Under the pieces are notes generated by a model. That model searched no databases. It had not been told where the DNA came from and worked only from the letters and a program-made list of their open reading frames with translations. Below are positions 39,031 through 47,970 of a DNA stretch of 64,000 nucleotides, piece by piece; the stretch's first letter is position 1, and the number at the start of each line of letters is the position of its first letter. Origin of the DNA: Gephyromycinifex aptenodytis (GTDB lineage: Bacteria > Actinomycetota > Actinomycetes > Actinomycetales > Dermatophilaceae); contig NZ_CP051155.1 in the NCBI RefSeq assembly GCF_012277275.1, forward strand, positions 3,286,001 through 3,350,000, given 5' to 3'. The translations under genes and the position numbers were made by a program.

Positions 39031-39060
39031 TTACACGAAGAGTGAACTCGGTGCCATACT
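39031..39060 (+). promoter_or_regulatory. Candidate promoter of the cbi operon
   Basis: TTACAC at 39031 and CATACT at 39055, 18 bp apart, lie just before the cobalamin riboswitch, as needed for a transcript that contains it. Confidence 0.5.
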
Positions 39061-39071
39061 CGCCTTGTCAA

Positions 39072-39170
39072 TCTTCTGTGGTTGACGCGGGGAAGCCGGT
39101 GTAAGTCCGGCACGGTCGCGCCACTGTGAGGCCCTCAGTGGGCCGAGTCAGACACTCGCTCGCCACAGTT
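39072..39170 (+). ncRNA. Cobalamin (B12) riboswitch
   Basis: The leader of cbiM holds the conserved core GGGAAGCCGGTGTAAGTCCG (from about 39090), the GCACGGTCGCGCCACTGT segment, and the B12 box AGTCAGACACTC at 39146-39157. CTGTGG at 39076-39081 pairs with CCACAG at 39163-39168 to close the element. The cbiM start is about 40 bp further on, so cobalamin binding could mask the ribosome binding site (AAAGGAG). This predicts that adenosyl- or other cobalamin lowers cobalt uptake. Confidence 0.93.
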
Positions 39171-39207
39171 CACTCAAGGGGGACGCGCCATCCCCAAAGG
39201 AGAACAG

Positions 39208-39921
39208 ATGCACATTCAAGACATCCTGCCCCCGATGCATGCCATCGGCTGGGCCGTGGCCTCCGCGCCATTCGTGATCCACGGAGCGCGGGCCGTCACC
39301 CGGGAGGTGCGCGAGAACCCGGAGAGCCGCCTGCTGCTCGGTGCTGCCGGCGCCTTCACCTTCGTGCTGTCGGCTATCAAGCTCCCTTCGGTTTCGGGTA
39401 GCTCCAGCCACCCCACCGGTACCGGGCTCGGAGCGGTGTTGTTCAAACCGCCGGTGATGGCCTTCCTGGCCTCGGTAGTGCTGCTCTTCCAGGCCTTGCT
39501 GCTTGCGCACGGCGGCCTGACGAGCCTGGGAGCGAACATCTTCTCCATGGGTATCGCGGGGCCATGGATCGGCTACGCCGCCTGGCGCCTGTTGCGCGGC
39601 GTCGGCACCTCCGTCGCCGTCTTCTTCGCGGCAGCCCTCGCCGACCTGGCGACCTACGTTGTCACCTCCTTCCAGCTCGCGCTGGCCTTCCCCGACACTG
39701 CAGGAGGCCTGGGCGGTGCGTTCGTGAAGTTCGCCTCGATCTTCGCCATCACCCAGATTCCGCTGGCGATCGTCGAGGGTCTGCTCACTGTGCTGATCTT
39801 CCGCGTCATCCGCGACGTTGCTCGCCCCGAACTCATCCGTCTGGGAGTCATCTCCGCCGCTTCGCCGGCTGAGCAGTCCGCGACCCAGCAGTCCGCTTCG
39901 ACCACGGAGGCGCTCCGATGA
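39208..39921 (+). CDS. cbiM: Cobalt ECF transporter S component CbiM
   Basis: Membrane substrate-binding subunit of 237 residues. Met 1-His 2 (MHIQD) is the conserved N terminus that binds Co(2+) or Ni(2+) in CbiM/NikM proteins. [20 protein letters not shown] and [18 protein letters not shown] are family landmarks, as is [17 protein letters not shown]; six or seven hydrophobic segments are visible. ATG 39208 follows AAAGGAG. The cobalamin riboswitch upstream argues for cobalt rather than nickel. Its stop overlaps the cbiN start. Confidence 0.94.
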   Translation: MHIQDILPPMHAIGWAVASAPFVIHGARAVTREVRENPESRLLLGAAGAFTFVLSAIKLPSVSGSSSHPTGTGLGAVLFKPPVMAFLASVVLLFQALLLAHGGLTSLGANIFSMGIAGPWIGYAAWRLLRGVGTSVAVFFAAALADLATYVVTSFQLALAFPDTAGGLGGAFVKFASIFAITQIPLAIVEGLLTVLIFRVIRDVARPELIRLGVISAASPAEQSATQQSASTTEALR

Positions 39922-40292
39922 ACCGCGTCGTTACCGCATTGCTGTTGCTCGGCATCGTCCTCGTCTTCTCTGTCTCGCTGATGTTCGGCGCCTCCCGCAG
40001 CGACGGCGGCCCGGGCGAAAAGTTCGGCGGCACCGATAGCGCCGTGGGAGAAATGCTTGAAGAGCAGGGCCACGAGCCCTGGTTCACCCCGCTGTTCGAG
40101 CCGGACTCCGGCGAGATCGAGTCGGGCATCTTCGCCGCGCAGGCCGCCATGGGTGGCGGTTTCCTCGGCTACTGCATCGGCGCCTTGGGCTCGCGTAACC
40201 GCTCCCGCCGTGAGCACGAGCTGGACTCGAGCCACGTCGCCACCGCTAGTGCGGGCGGCGCAACTCGGGCCACGGGGAACCCCAGCGCGTGA
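39918..40292 (+). CDS. cbiN: Cobalt transporter component CbiN
   Basis: A small membrane protein of 124 residues with two hydrophobic segments: [20 protein letters not shown] near the N terminus and [14 protein letters not shown] near residues 78-91. Between them lies an extracytoplasmic loop with [11 protein letters not shown] and [19 protein letters not shown], the CbiN signature that helps metal enter CbiM. A polar C-terminal tail of about 30 residues is longer than usual. ATG 39918 overlaps the cbiM stop, and its own stop overlaps cbiQ. Confidence 0.9.
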   Translation: MNRVVTALLLLGIVLVFSVSLMFGASRSDGGPGEKFGGTDSAVGEMLEEQGHEPWFTPLFEPDSGEIESGIFAAQAAMGGGFLGYCIGALGSRNRSRREHELDSSHVATASAGGATRATGNPSA

Positions 40293-41083
40293 GCGCGCGC
40301 GGTCTCGCGCTGGATACCGCAGCGTGGGCCAGCCCGTGGCGGACCCGACGGGTCCTCGATAAGGCAATCTTGGCCCTTGGTCTGCTTGGCTGCGCCGTCG
40401 CCCTGCCCCCGTGGCCGGGCGGCGTCGCAGCCGGGGTTTCCGCGCTTGTCATCTTGCTCGGCCCGGGGCGGGTGCCCGCCCGGCTGCTAGCCCGCTGCAT
40501 GAGCGCACCGGCGGTCTTCGTCATCATCGGCGCCGCGACTGTGATGGTCTCGGTGTGGTGGGATGCCGGGCCGCGTATCGGTTTGGCCTCATCGCAATCC
40601 GATCTCGCTTTGCAGATTCTCGTGCGTGGCATCTCTGGCGCGCTGTGCGCCTTCGTGCTTGCCACCACCACGCCGATGGTCGACCTGTTCGCGGCGCTGC
40701 GCCGGGCCCGGGTGCCCGACCCGTTGATCGAGGTCGCGAGCCTGACCTATCGCCTGATCTTCGTGCTGCTGGATTCGGCACGGGCGATCCGCGAGGCGCA
40801 GGATGCTCGGTTGGGATACACCTCGCGTGCTGCGTCGTATCGTTCGCTCTCCTCGTTGTCGGCAGCAATCCTGGTCCGCTCATGGACGCGGGCGCGCCGC
40901 CTCGAAGACGGGCTCGCTGGCCGCGGTTATGTCGATGCTCTGCGCACTCTGGACCCGCCGGTGCGAGCTTCCCGAGTGTTCATCGCCAGTTCGCTGGTGC
41001 TCGTCGCGGCCATTGTCTGTCTGGCTTTGCTGCCTGGGTACCTCCCCGCCGGAACGCTGCCGTCCATCTTGAGAGGTTCGTGA
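40289..41083 (+). CDS. cbiQ: ECF transporter transmembrane component CbiQ
   Basis: The coupling subunit (EcfT) of 264 residues joins CbiM to the ATPase. It has several hydrophobic segments and two cytoplasmic coupling helices with the A-R-[AG/GR] pattern: QDARLGYTS near residue 170 and LEDGLAGRGYVDALRTL near 207. GTG 40289 overlaps the cbiN stop by four bases; the stop overlaps the cbiO start by one. The function is cobalt import, from operon context. Confidence 0.9.
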   Translation: MSARGLALDTAAWASPWRTRRVLDKAILALGLLGCAVALPPWPGGVAAGVSALVILLGPGRVPARLLARCMSAPAVFVIIGAATVMVSVWWDAGPRIGLASSQSDLALQILVRGISGALCAFVLATTTPMVDLFAALRRARVPDPLIEVASLTYRLIFVLLDSARAIREAQDARLGYTSRAASYRSLSSLSAAILVRSWTRARRLEDGLAGRGYVDALRTLDPPVRASRVFIASSLVLVAAIVCLALLPGYLPAGTLPSILRGS

Positions 41084-41925
41084 TGAGCCACCAATCGCTT
41101 CGCGCTCGCGACGTGCATTTTTCCTACGGCGAGGCGCCGGTGCTGCGCGGTGCAGAACTGGACATCGCCGGCGGAACCCGGCTGGCATTGCTGGGGGCCA
41201 ACGGTTCTGGGAAGACCACCCTGCTGCGTGTGCTTTCCGGGGCGGTAGAGCCGGGCCAGGGGGAGGTCCTCCTGGACGAGAAGCCGATCGCCTACAACCG
41301 CGCTGGGCTTCGCCATCACCGCCAGAACGTACAACTTGTGCTGCAGGACCCCGACGACCAGCTCTTCTCGGCAGATGTGCGCCGAGACATCAGCTTCGGC
41401 CCACTCAACCTCGGGTTGAGCACGGCTGAAACCAGCGAGCGCGTCGATGAGGCCCTGGAACTTCTGGCGATCACCGACCTTGCTGATCGTCCTGTGCACC
41501 AACTTTCCTACGGTCAACGAAAACGTGCCGCCATCGCTGGCGCGGTTGCCATGCGGCCCTGTCTACTTCTTTTGGACGAACCGACTGCAGGCTTGGACCC
41601 GGTCGGTGTGCAGGAAGTGTTCGCTGCGCTGCGCCGGCTCGAGGAACGCGCTACGACGGTTGTCCTGGCCACCCATGATGTGGACCTGGCGCTTGCCTGG
41701 GCGCATCAGTGCGCAGTTGTCGAGGGTGGGCGGGTCGTCCAAGGCGATCCGGTGGAGGTCCTGGATCGCGCTGACCTACTGGACCGCGCACGGTTGCGCC
41801 GACCATGGGTGTTGGAGCTGGCAGAGCGGCTGGGCATCCGAGCCGACCCGGACGCGGCTCCGCTGCGTGACCTGGACGGCTTCGCGGCTCGGTGTATGGA
41901 ACTCGGGGTCAGCCTGCCCCGCTGA
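41083..41925 (+). CDS. cbiO: Cobalt ECF transporter ATP-binding protein CbiO
   Basis: A 280-residue ABC ATPase. Walker A GANGSGKT is at residues 38-45, the Q-loop reads VLQDPDDQLFSADVRRDI (typical of ECF ATPases), the signature is LSYGQRKRAAIAGAVAM, Walker B is LLLLDEP and the switch histidine is in LATHDVDLAL. ATG 41083 overlaps the cbiQ stop (TGATG). A single ATPase gene implies a homodimer. The operon ends at a strong hairpin. Confidence 0.95.
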   Translation: MSHQSLRARDVHFSYGEAPVLRGAELDIAGGTRLALLGANGSGKTTLLRVLSGAVEPGQGEVLLDEKPIAYNRAGLRHHRQNVQLVLQDPDDQLFSADVRRDISFGPLNLGLSTAETSERVDEALELLAITDLADRPVHQLSYGQRKRAAIAGAVAMRPCLLLLDEPTAGLDPVGVQEVFAALRRLEERATTVVLATHDVDLALAWAHQCAVVEGGRVVQGDPVEVLDRADLLDRARLRRPWVLELAERLGIRADPDAAPLRDLDGFAARCMELGVSLPR

Positions 41926-42041
41926 CGCCTCAGCGGTACAGACCGGGCTCGCGCGGTTGACTCGGCGGCAGAGTTGTCTTCAGGCCCGCGACCGAGCTCG
42001 CGGCACAGCGCACTAGCGTCCGGGACAGCCCGAGCACTGAT

Positions 42042-42071
42042 TGCCGCTGCGCCGAAACCGGCGCAGCGGCA
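42042..42071. terminator. Bidirectional terminator
   Basis: A perfect 13-bp stem, TGCCGCTGCGCCG with its complement over an AAAC loop, lies between the convergent cbiO and DyP peroxidase genes. Confidence 0.88.
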
Positions 42072-42073
42072 GC

Positions 42074-43378
42074 TCAGGCGAGTAGGCCGGCTCCGATGAA
42101 GGAACCTTGGTCAGCACCGGGCGGAATGGCGTAGCTGGCAGAGCCGACGTGGGTGATCCAGATATTCAGTGCATCGGCCTGCGCCAGTCGCTCCTGGACC
42201 GGCACGAACGCGGTCATGATGTCGGCCTGATAGGCCGCGAACAGCAGTCCCTCCTCGACCTCGCCGGTGGGGGCGGTCTCGGAGACGTAGTTGTACGGAC
42301 GCCGAATCATCCGCTCCTGAGCCGTGCGCGCTTGGGCTCGCGCCGCGTGCGCGTTCGGGGCGATGACGGGGAACCCCATGTCGTCCATGGCGGTGCGGTC
42401 CACCACGTCGGACTCTTTCTCCCCGGTCAACGGGCTTCCGTCGCTGACGCGCCGACCGAAGGCAATCTCCTTGCCCTCATCCTCCACGTCGTCCCAGGTG
42501 GACATGTCGATACGGATTCTGCGCAGCACGAGCTGAGTGCCGTCTTTGAGCCAGGGCTGCTGGGCTCCGTCGGACCACAGCACCTGCGCCACCTGCGCCG
42601 GATCGGATTCGTTCGCGGACCCATCCCGCATCCCCATCAGATTACGTGGGGTGGTCCCGTCGGGCTCGGTGCCGCGAGCGGGTAGGAACCCGCGCTGCGC
42701 CCAGCGGACGGTCACGAACTGAGCCGCGTCTCGAAGCAAGCGCCGATGGGCGTAGGTGAGGGTCATCGGGTCTTCGCTACACACCTGGATGAGCAGGTCG
42801 GTAGGTCCCCACGCCGGATCGAGCTCGTCGGTGGAGAACGCCGGGAGGGAACGCACACCGGGCGGACACAGATCGGGTTTGCCGATGGCATCGAAGAGCC
42901 CGGCGCCGAAACCGAAAGTGATGGTCAATCGGGCCGGGGTCGCTGCCAGGTCGCCTTCCAACGCGCCGAGCGGGGCTTGGCCCTGGGTGAGCCGAGCGGC
43001 GTCATCGGTGAGCACCTGCATGAGTGAGCGAACTTCGTCCTTGCCCGCTCCCTGGACCAGATCCAGGCCGAGGAACAAGCCGTGCGCTTGGTGGGGGGTG
43101 GCGATCCCGGATTGGTGGGCACCCCAGAACGGTTCGGTTGCGGTTCCGTGCAGGACGGGGGTCCCGGTTCGCCCGCCGGCTCCCGGTCCTGCTGCGCCTG
43201 AACCTGTTGGCATGACTGCCGATCCCGGCGGTACCGCGATCCCGGCAGCCGCAGCGGCATGCCCGGCGGCGGCTCCCCCGAGGGCGGTGCCGGCTAGGAC
43301 GGCACCGCCCCCGAGGAGCGCGCGACGGGAGAGCCGCTTCGCCGATGCCTGGTCGGCCTCGCTAGGCGTGTTCTCCAT
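42074..43378 (-). CDS. Tat-exported DyP-type heme peroxidase
   Basis: A 434-residue dye-decolourising peroxidase. The N terminus has a twin-arginine signal, KRLSRRALLGGGAVLAG, followed by an Ala/Gly-rich hydrophobic stretch. The distal heme motif GxxDG is GMRDGSAN with Asp 252. ATG 43378 follows GAAGG and is preferred over an ATG four codons upstream that lacks a ribosome binding site. It is the last gene of a minus-strand unit with a PCuAC copper chaperone. In Streptomyces a Tat-exported DyP (DtpA) works with copper chaperones in cuproenzyme maturation. The EfeB-type iron-uptake role is the alternative, but no efeU or efeO is here. Confidence 0.92.
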   Translation of the reverse strand: MENTPSEADQASAKRLSRRALLGGGAVLAGTALGGAAAGHAAAAAGIAVPPGSAVMPTGSGAAGPGAGGRTGTPVLHGTATEPFWGAHQSGIATPHQAHGLFLGLDLVQGAGKDEVRSLMQVLTDDAARLTQGQAPLGALEGDLAATPARLTITFGFGAGLFDAIGKPDLCPPGVRSLPAFSTDELDPAWGPTDLLIQVCSEDPMTLTYAHRRLLRDAAQFVTVRWAQRGFLPARGTEPDGTTPRNLMGMRDGSANESDPAQVAQVLWSDGAQQPWLKDGTQLVLRRIRIDMSTWDDVEDEGKEIAFGRRVSDGSPLTGEKESDVVDRTAMDDMGFPVIAPNAHAARAQARTAQERMIRRPYNYVSETAPTGEVEEGLLFAAYQADIMTAFVPVQERLAQADALNIWITHVGSASYAIPPGADQGSFIGAGLLA

Positions 43379-43431
43379 GGTCACCTTCATTCGCTAACGG
43401 ACAGTCAGAGACGCTTACGGACGGTGAGAGG

Positions 43432-44010
43432 TCAGCTTGCGGTCGGCATCGGCATGTCGGAGGGGCTTGCGCCGTCCTCGGCATACCGTTCGCCGGCGCC
43501 GGTGAACGGCTTGGCCACGGCGCTGAACTCGATGTCCTGCCCGTCGTCGGTGGTCAAGGTCACCTTCACCTCGTCACCGGTGTTGAGCGGCTTGTCCATC
43601 TTCATGATCATGATGTGGTCGCCACCGGGGCGCAGTTCGCGCTTCTCACCGGCCTTGATGACAAGTTTCTCGACCTCTTGCATGACCTTCTCCCCGCCCT
43701 TGTCGATGGTCTCATGGAGCTCGGAGTGCGGGGAGATGCTGTTCTTGACGGAGACGATGGTTATGTCCTTGTCCCCGGTGTTCTCCAGGGTGCCGAACAG
43801 GCCGGTCATCTTCTTCTTCTCGATGTCCGGTACTGCTTTGACCCAGGTGTCGCTGGCCGTGAGGGCAGCAGAGGCCCCCGGCTCACCGGCAGCGCTGGTT
43901 CCCGGTTCGGAGGCGGGGGTCGAGGGCTGCTCGGCGGCCTCGGAGCCGCAGCCGGCTAGGCCGAGGCCGAGGGTAAGAGCGCAGATGCCGTACAGAAAAC
44001 GCTGATGCAT
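43432..44010 (-). CDS. PCuAC-type periplasmic copper chaperone, lipoprotein
   Basis: A 192-residue exported protein. A lipoprotein signal ends in the lipobox LAGC with Cys 21. After a low-complexity linker, the domain contains GLFGTLENTGDKD, HSELHETIDKGGEKVMQ and LRPGGDHIMIMKMDKPL. These give the H(M)x10MX21HXM-type copper ligands of the PCuAC family, with an extra methionine. It would bind Cu(I) at the outer face of the membrane and deliver it to cuproenzymes such as cytochrome oxidase. It is 53 bp upstream of the DyP gene in transcription order. Confidence 0.9.
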   Translation of the reverse strand: MHQRFLYGICALTLGLGLAGCGSEAAEQPSTPASEPGTSAAGEPGASAALTASDTWVKAVPDIEKKKMTGLFGTLENTGDKDITIVSVKNSISPHSELHETIDKGGEKVMQEVEKLVIKAGEKRELRPGGDHIMIMKMDKPLNTGDEVKVTLTTDDGQDIEFSAVAKPFTGAGERYAEDGASPSDMPMPTAS

Positions 44011-44062
44011 GGGTGATCCTTCGAACTCGATGAGGTGCCCCGGGGCTTCCCGGGGCGTAGGG

Positions 44063-44710
44063 CTAGGAGGCGAGGGCGTAGCGCGACGGAGGGCCGCGCA
44101 GGCTCATCCCCAGGCCCACCTCACGAGTGACCGGGTGGGTGCGAATCACAGTGTTGGGCTGCCAGCTCGGTGTGCAGATAGCCAGCCGCACTCGCTCGGT
44201 GATCGTGAAGAAGCGCGCCACAGCGCGCCACAGACGCTGTTCTCCGCTGGCCATGAACCACGTGGTGATCAGGGTTGCGACCAGGTGGGTGGCCAGCATC
44301 GGGGCGGTGAGCCCGTGGGTACCGGCAAAACCGGCGCCGCCGGACAGGTGAGCAGCATGGTGGGCGACATGGTGGGCGGCGTGCGCAGCATGAGCCGTCG
44401 GGATGCCTGCATGCAGGTGTCCGCCCGGCCCGGCCATCAGGCTGACCGGCGCGCTGCCGGAAGCATGGTGGAAGACCAGGTGTGAGATCGCTTGCAGCAG
44501 CGTCAGGACGACTCCGAGGCGAACGGCAGGAACCCGCGCCCCGGTGAGCAGCGTGGCGACCAGCAGCGTGACGATGCCGACGAGTGTGAGCGCACCGGGA
44601 TGGGGTAGTGCGCCTCCGCCCAGGAGGTGGCCGCAGACGGACAGGCCGAGCCCCGCGCCGGTGACCACACCGATGCGCGCCAGTCGCCACACTCCCCGTT
44701 CCGGGTCCAC
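44063..44710 (-). CDS. His-rich membrane protein of unknown function
   Basis: A 215-residue protein with about four hydrophobic segments (IGVVTGAGLGLSVCGHLLGG, LVGIVTLLVATLLTGARV, LGVVLTLLQAISHLVFH, and one near residue 140). In between lies a His/Ala-rich loop, TAHAAHAAHHVAHHAAHLSG, likely to bind metal. GTG 44710 lies nine bases after the DUF4439 lipoprotein gene, and the PCuAC gene follows 52 bp later. I do not recognise a named family. By context it may take part in copper handling; this is inference. Confidence 0.75.
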   Translation of the reverse strand: MDPERGVWRLARIGVVTGAGLGLSVCGHLLGGGALPHPGALTLVGIVTLLVATLLTGARVPAVRLGVVLTLLQAISHLVFHHASGSAPVSLMAGPGGHLHAGIPTAHAAHAAHHVAHHAAHLSGGAGFAGTHGLTAPMLATHLVATLITTWFMASGEQRLWRAVARFFTITERVRLAICTPSWQPNTVIRTHPVTREVGLGMSLRGPPSRYALAS

Positions 44711-44719
44711 GTGGCCAGC

Positions 44720-45748
44720 CTACGCGGGCGGACTGGCAGACGAGGAGCTCGAAGTGGGCTGCGCGCCAAGCAGCGGCAACAGGTTCCAGGGTCCGCCGCA
44801 GGCAAGGCGGTGCCCATTCAAGGCCGTCATAAGGCGCAACAGGGTAGACATCGGGGCCGCGTCGACCGGATTCGTCTGGGGTGAACCTGCCGTGGTCGCA
44901 GGGACGGTCGCAGTAGAAGAGGTGAGGGGCCTCGATTTCGGGGCCTGGAGGCCGACAGCCTTGGGCGCCTGCCACAGCACCGCTTCGATCAACGAGTCGA
45001 GGACGGTGATAGCCAGACGGACAGCATCTGCCGGACCCTGCAGTTCGAACGGTAGGGAGTAGCCCAGTTCTGGGCGCGGTTGGTAGTACCGGCTCAGGGC
45101 GCGTTCCTCGCGCAGCACGGTGTCGAGGGCGGCGGCGATGGGTGCACGAGTCGCGACCGGTGCTTTGGCCGCGGCTACTTCCAGCCCGTATCTGGCGGAG
45201 TGCAGCCCTTGATAGAGGAACTCACCGGCCTCCGGGGTGGGCGTCGTGGGCGGCCACCCGCCGAGCTTTCCACCGAGGAGCTCATATGCGGATGCCCGCT
45301 GGGCCGAGCTGACCAGCAGTAGGCGGGCCACCTTCGGCGGTGCGCTGGCCAGCTCGGTTCGCCCGCCTTGGTCAAGAGCCGCCCCCTCAGCCTTGAGCAG
45401 ATCAGACATGGCTGCCGGTGTCGCTTGCCTGGGAGCTGTGGACGAGGCGGAAGGTGAAGGATCTACCTCGCCGCCTAGCTTCTGCAACAGGGCTTGGAGC
45501 AGAGATATTTGGGCGGTGTGCACCTGGGCGAAGTCGCGACCGTTGAGGTCTGAGGCCAGAGCCTCGACGGCAGTGACCCGCTCCAGTTCAGCGTGCACGA
45601 AGGGGATGGCTGGGTCGATGGGCGGTGTGAACAACACCGTAGGGAGATCGCTCTCGAAGCGGATTCCGCACGCCGAGGTGCATCCCACGAGCCCGGCCAA
45701 CAGGAAAGCCCGACGGCTCGCTGTCAGCCTGCTCGCACAATTCGACAC
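44720..45748 (-). CDS. Lipoprotein with ferritin-like DUF4439 domain
   Basis: A 342-residue exported protein. The N terminus combines a twin arginine (ASRRAFLLAGLVGC) with a lipobox LVGC at Cys 23. The mature part has a helical central region and then a ferritin-like four-helix domain (about 170-270: GEFLYQGLHSARYGLEVAAA, REERALSRYYQPRPELGY). This is the DUF4439 type that often lies divergent to rimP in actinobacteria. The C terminus ends in a Ser/Pro tail. GTG 45748 starts it. It heads the envelope operon and is divergent from rimP. Confidence 0.75.
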   Translation of the reverse strand: MSNCASRLTASRRAFLLAGLVGCTSACGIRFESDLPTVLFTPPIDPAIPFVHAELERVTAVEALASDLNGRDFAQVHTAQISLLQALLQKLGGEVDPSPSASSTAPRQATPAAMSDLLKAEGAALDQGGRTELASAPPKVARLLLVSSAQRASAYELLGGKLGGWPPTTPTPEAGEFLYQGLHSARYGLEVAAAKAPVATRAPIAAALDTVLREERALSRYYQPRPELGYSLPFELQGPADAVRLAITVLDSLIEAVLWQAPKAVGLQAPKSRPLTSSTATVPATTAGSPQTNPVDAAPMSTLLRLMTALNGHRLACGGPWNLLPLLGAQPTSSSSSASPPA

Positions 45749-45898
45749 CGCAACATCATCCCACCAGCGAGGTCTGCCAGCGCGCAGCCGACGGGAGGCA
45801 GCAGTGGCGTGGGGCGCCCCGGAAGTCGTTAGAGTGGGCGCAGTCCGCAGGGACCCGCGTCCAGAGCGCGGCTACACAAAAACAGGGAAGGCGGCGCA
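45749..45898. promoter_or_regulatory. Divergent promoter region, envelope operon / rimP block
   Basis: These 150 bp must drive both the copper-related operon and the rimP-nusA-infB block. TAGAGT at 45830-45835 is a possible -10 toward rimP, with no clear -35. No operator palindrome stands out. Confidence 0.4.
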
Positions 45899-46453
45899 AT
45901 GAGTGACTCGGCCGATCGCATAGGCAAGATCGCCCAGACGGCGCTGGCAGACCTGCCGCTGCGGGTGGAGGACGTCAGCATCACCCCCGCCGGCAAACGA
46001 CGCGTCGTACGGATCAGCGTCGATGACGATCTGCGTGACCTTGCACCCGATGACGAGACCACGCCCGTGCCCTACGTCGACCTGGACCTGGTGGCCGACG
46101 CGACCCGGGCCATCAGCGACGCCCTCGATGAGGCAAACGTGCTAGGGGCGACCCCGTACGTGCTCGAAGTGACCTCGCCCGGGGTGAGCCGTCCCCTGAC
46201 CGAGCCGCGGCACTTCCGGCGCAACGTCGGTCGCCTCGTGCGTGTGCGCCTGACTCCCGAGGCCCCCGCGCCCGACGGAGTCCAAGGACGACCCACGGGA
46301 CGCATCGTGGCAGTCAACGACACCGTGGTGCGGCTGAGCCTGCCCGCCACCAAGACCACACCCGAGCACGAGATCACCCTGGCGCACGAGCACATCGCCA
46401 GCGCCGACGTTCAGGTGGAGTTCTCCCGCCTGGAGGATGAGGAGGACGACTGA
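45899..46453 (+). CDS. rimP: Ribosome maturation factor RimP
   Basis: A 184-residue factor for 30S subunit assembly. It has the N-terminal alpha/beta domain with [20 protein letters not shown] and [20 protein letters not shown], the RimP signature, followed by a C-terminal Sm-like barrel with [15 protein letters not shown]. The tail is acidic. ATG 45899 follows GGGAAGG. It overlaps nusA by one base (TGATG) and begins the conserved rimP-nusA-ylxR-infB block. Confidence 0.96.
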   Translation: MSDSADRIGKIAQTALADLPLRVEDVSITPAGKRRVVRISVDDDLRDLAPDDETTPVPYVDLDLVADATRAISDALDEANVLGATPYVLEVTSPGVSRPLTEPRHFRRNVGRLVRVRLTPEAPAPDGVQGRPTGRIVAVNDTVVRLSLPATKTTPEHEITLAHEHIASADVQVEFSRLEDEEDD

Positions 46454-47451
46454 TGGACATCGATATGGCCGCGCTGCGGCTATTGGAACGTGAACGTGAC
46501 ATCCCCATGCACGTCATCATTCCCGCGATCGAGCAGGCGCTACTCCTGGCGTACAGCCGCACCGAAGGCGCCTACAAGCGTGCTCGCATCGAGCTGGACC
46601 GCTCCAGCGGCCACGTCATCGTGTGGGCCCAAGAGGACCCCCCGGTGCTCGAGGACGGCACTCGGGGTGAGCCGGGGCCGGAGTTCGATGACACCCCTGC
46701 CGACTTCGGACGGGTCGCAGCCTCCACGGCGCGCCAGGTCATCGTGCAGCGCCTACGCGACCTTGAAGACGAAGCCGTCATGGGTGACTTCCGAGGCAAG
46801 GAAGGCGACATCGTCACGGGTGTCATTCAGCAGAGCCAGGGCCGCAATGTGCTGGTCGACCTGGGCTCGATCGAGGGCGTGCTTCCTGCTGCTGAGCAGG
46901 TGCCGGGGGAGGAGTACCGCCACGGTGAACGCCTACGGTGCTATGTGGTCACGGTCAAGCGTGGCGCGCACGGCCCCCAGATCGCCCTGTCCCGCACTCA
47001 CCCCAACCTCGTGCGCAAGCTGTTCGCGCTGGAGGTACCCGAGATCGCCGACGGCTCGGTAGAGATCGCTGCCCTGGCCCGCGAGGCCGGTCACCGCACC
47101 AAGATCGCCGTGCACACCAGCGTGGCCGGGCTCAACCCGAAGGGCGCCTGCATCGGCCCGATGGGCGCTCGTGCTCGCGCGGTCACCACGGAGTTGCGCG
47201 GCGAGAAGATCGACATCGTCGACTATTCGACTGACCCGGCAACGTTCGTCGCGGCGGCACTGTCGCCGGCGCGGGTCTCCTCGGTGCAGATCGTCGACCC
47301 CGCCGCGCGGGCGGCCAGGGTGATCGTTCCGGACTACCAGCTGTCCTTGGCCATCGGCAAAGAAGGACAGAACGCGCGGTTGGCGGCGAAACTGACGGGC
47401 TGGCGGATCGACATTCGACCGGACACCGACGCCGGAACCGCGGCGGGGTAG
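46453..47451 (+). CDS. nusA: Transcription termination/antitermination factor NusA
   Basis: RNA polymerase-binding factor of 332 residues. It contains an N-terminal domain (1-125), an S1 domain with [20 protein letters not shown], and two KH domains with [20 protein letters not shown] and [20 protein letters not shown]. It lacks the C-terminal acidic repeats of the E. coli protein, which is usual in actinobacteria. The start overlaps the rimP stop. Confidence 0.97.
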   Translation: MDIDMAALRLLERERDIPMHVIIPAIEQALLLAYSRTEGAYKRARIELDRSSGHVIVWAQEDPPVLEDGTRGEPGPEFDDTPADFGRVAASTARQVIVQRLRDLEDEAVMGDFRGKEGDIVTGVIQQSQGRNVLVDLGSIEGVLPAAEQVPGEEYRHGERLRCYVVTVKRGAHGPQIALSRTHPNLVRKLFALEVPEIADGSVEIAALAREAGHRTKIAVHTSVAGLNPKGACIGPMGARARAVTTELRGEKIDIVDYSTDPATFVAAALSPARVSSVQIVDPAARAARVIVPDYQLSLAIGKEGQNARLAAKLTGWRIDIRPDTDAGTAAG

Positions 47452-47544
47452 GATGAACACGACCGGTCGGCGCCCGGAGTATCCGCCACGCCCGCCTGAA
47501 TCCAGCTTCGCCCGTGACAACCCACCGCCAGTCGGTGATGCGTC

Positions 47545-47901
47545 GTGAACGAGCCGGTGCGGACGTGCGTTGGTTGTCGACAGCGTGACGATCGGTCGGT
47601 GCTGCTCAGAGTGGTCGCCGTTGAGAGTGCAGGATCGATGATTCTGCGTCCCGACGATGGCTGCTCGCTGCCGGGCCGTGGCGCGTGGGTTCACCCACGT
47701 TCCAGGTGCTTCGAGCAGGCGCAGCGCAGACGCGCCTTCGGGCGGGCCTTACGGCTCGCCGGAGCGCTTGACACCACACAGGTGCAGGCGTTCGTGGAGG
47801 CGCTGCAGCAGAGTGCTTTTGGCCCCTCCGGGTCAGAGGCTCGACAAGTAACCGAAAGCGGGTTTGACGCTGATGAGTCACCGATGAGTACTCAACAATG
47901 A
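47545..47901 (+). CDS. ylxR: YlxR-family nucleic-acid-binding protein
   Basis: A 118-residue protein of the DUF448/YlxR family, always found between nusA and inf[14 protein letters not shown] near residues 6-18 and [16 protein letters not shown] near 45-60 are the conserved segments; the cysteines and basic residues suggest RNA binding or a regulatory role. The last 25 residues are a polar extension. GTG 47545 fits the family start, although the ribosome binding site is poor. In other bacteria it affects transcription, including of the RNase P RNA gene. Confidence 0.9.
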   Translation: MNEPVRTCVGCRQRDDRSVLLRVVAVESAGSMILRPDDGCSLPGRGAWVHPRSRCFEQAQRRRAFGRALRLAGALDTTQVQAFVEALQQSAFGPSGSEARQVTESGFDADESPMSTQQ

Positions 47902-47970
47902 GCAACGCCCAGCACTGACGTCGGTTCGCGGAGTTTTCGACAGCCCCGGACCGGCAGATAGAGGAGAAAC

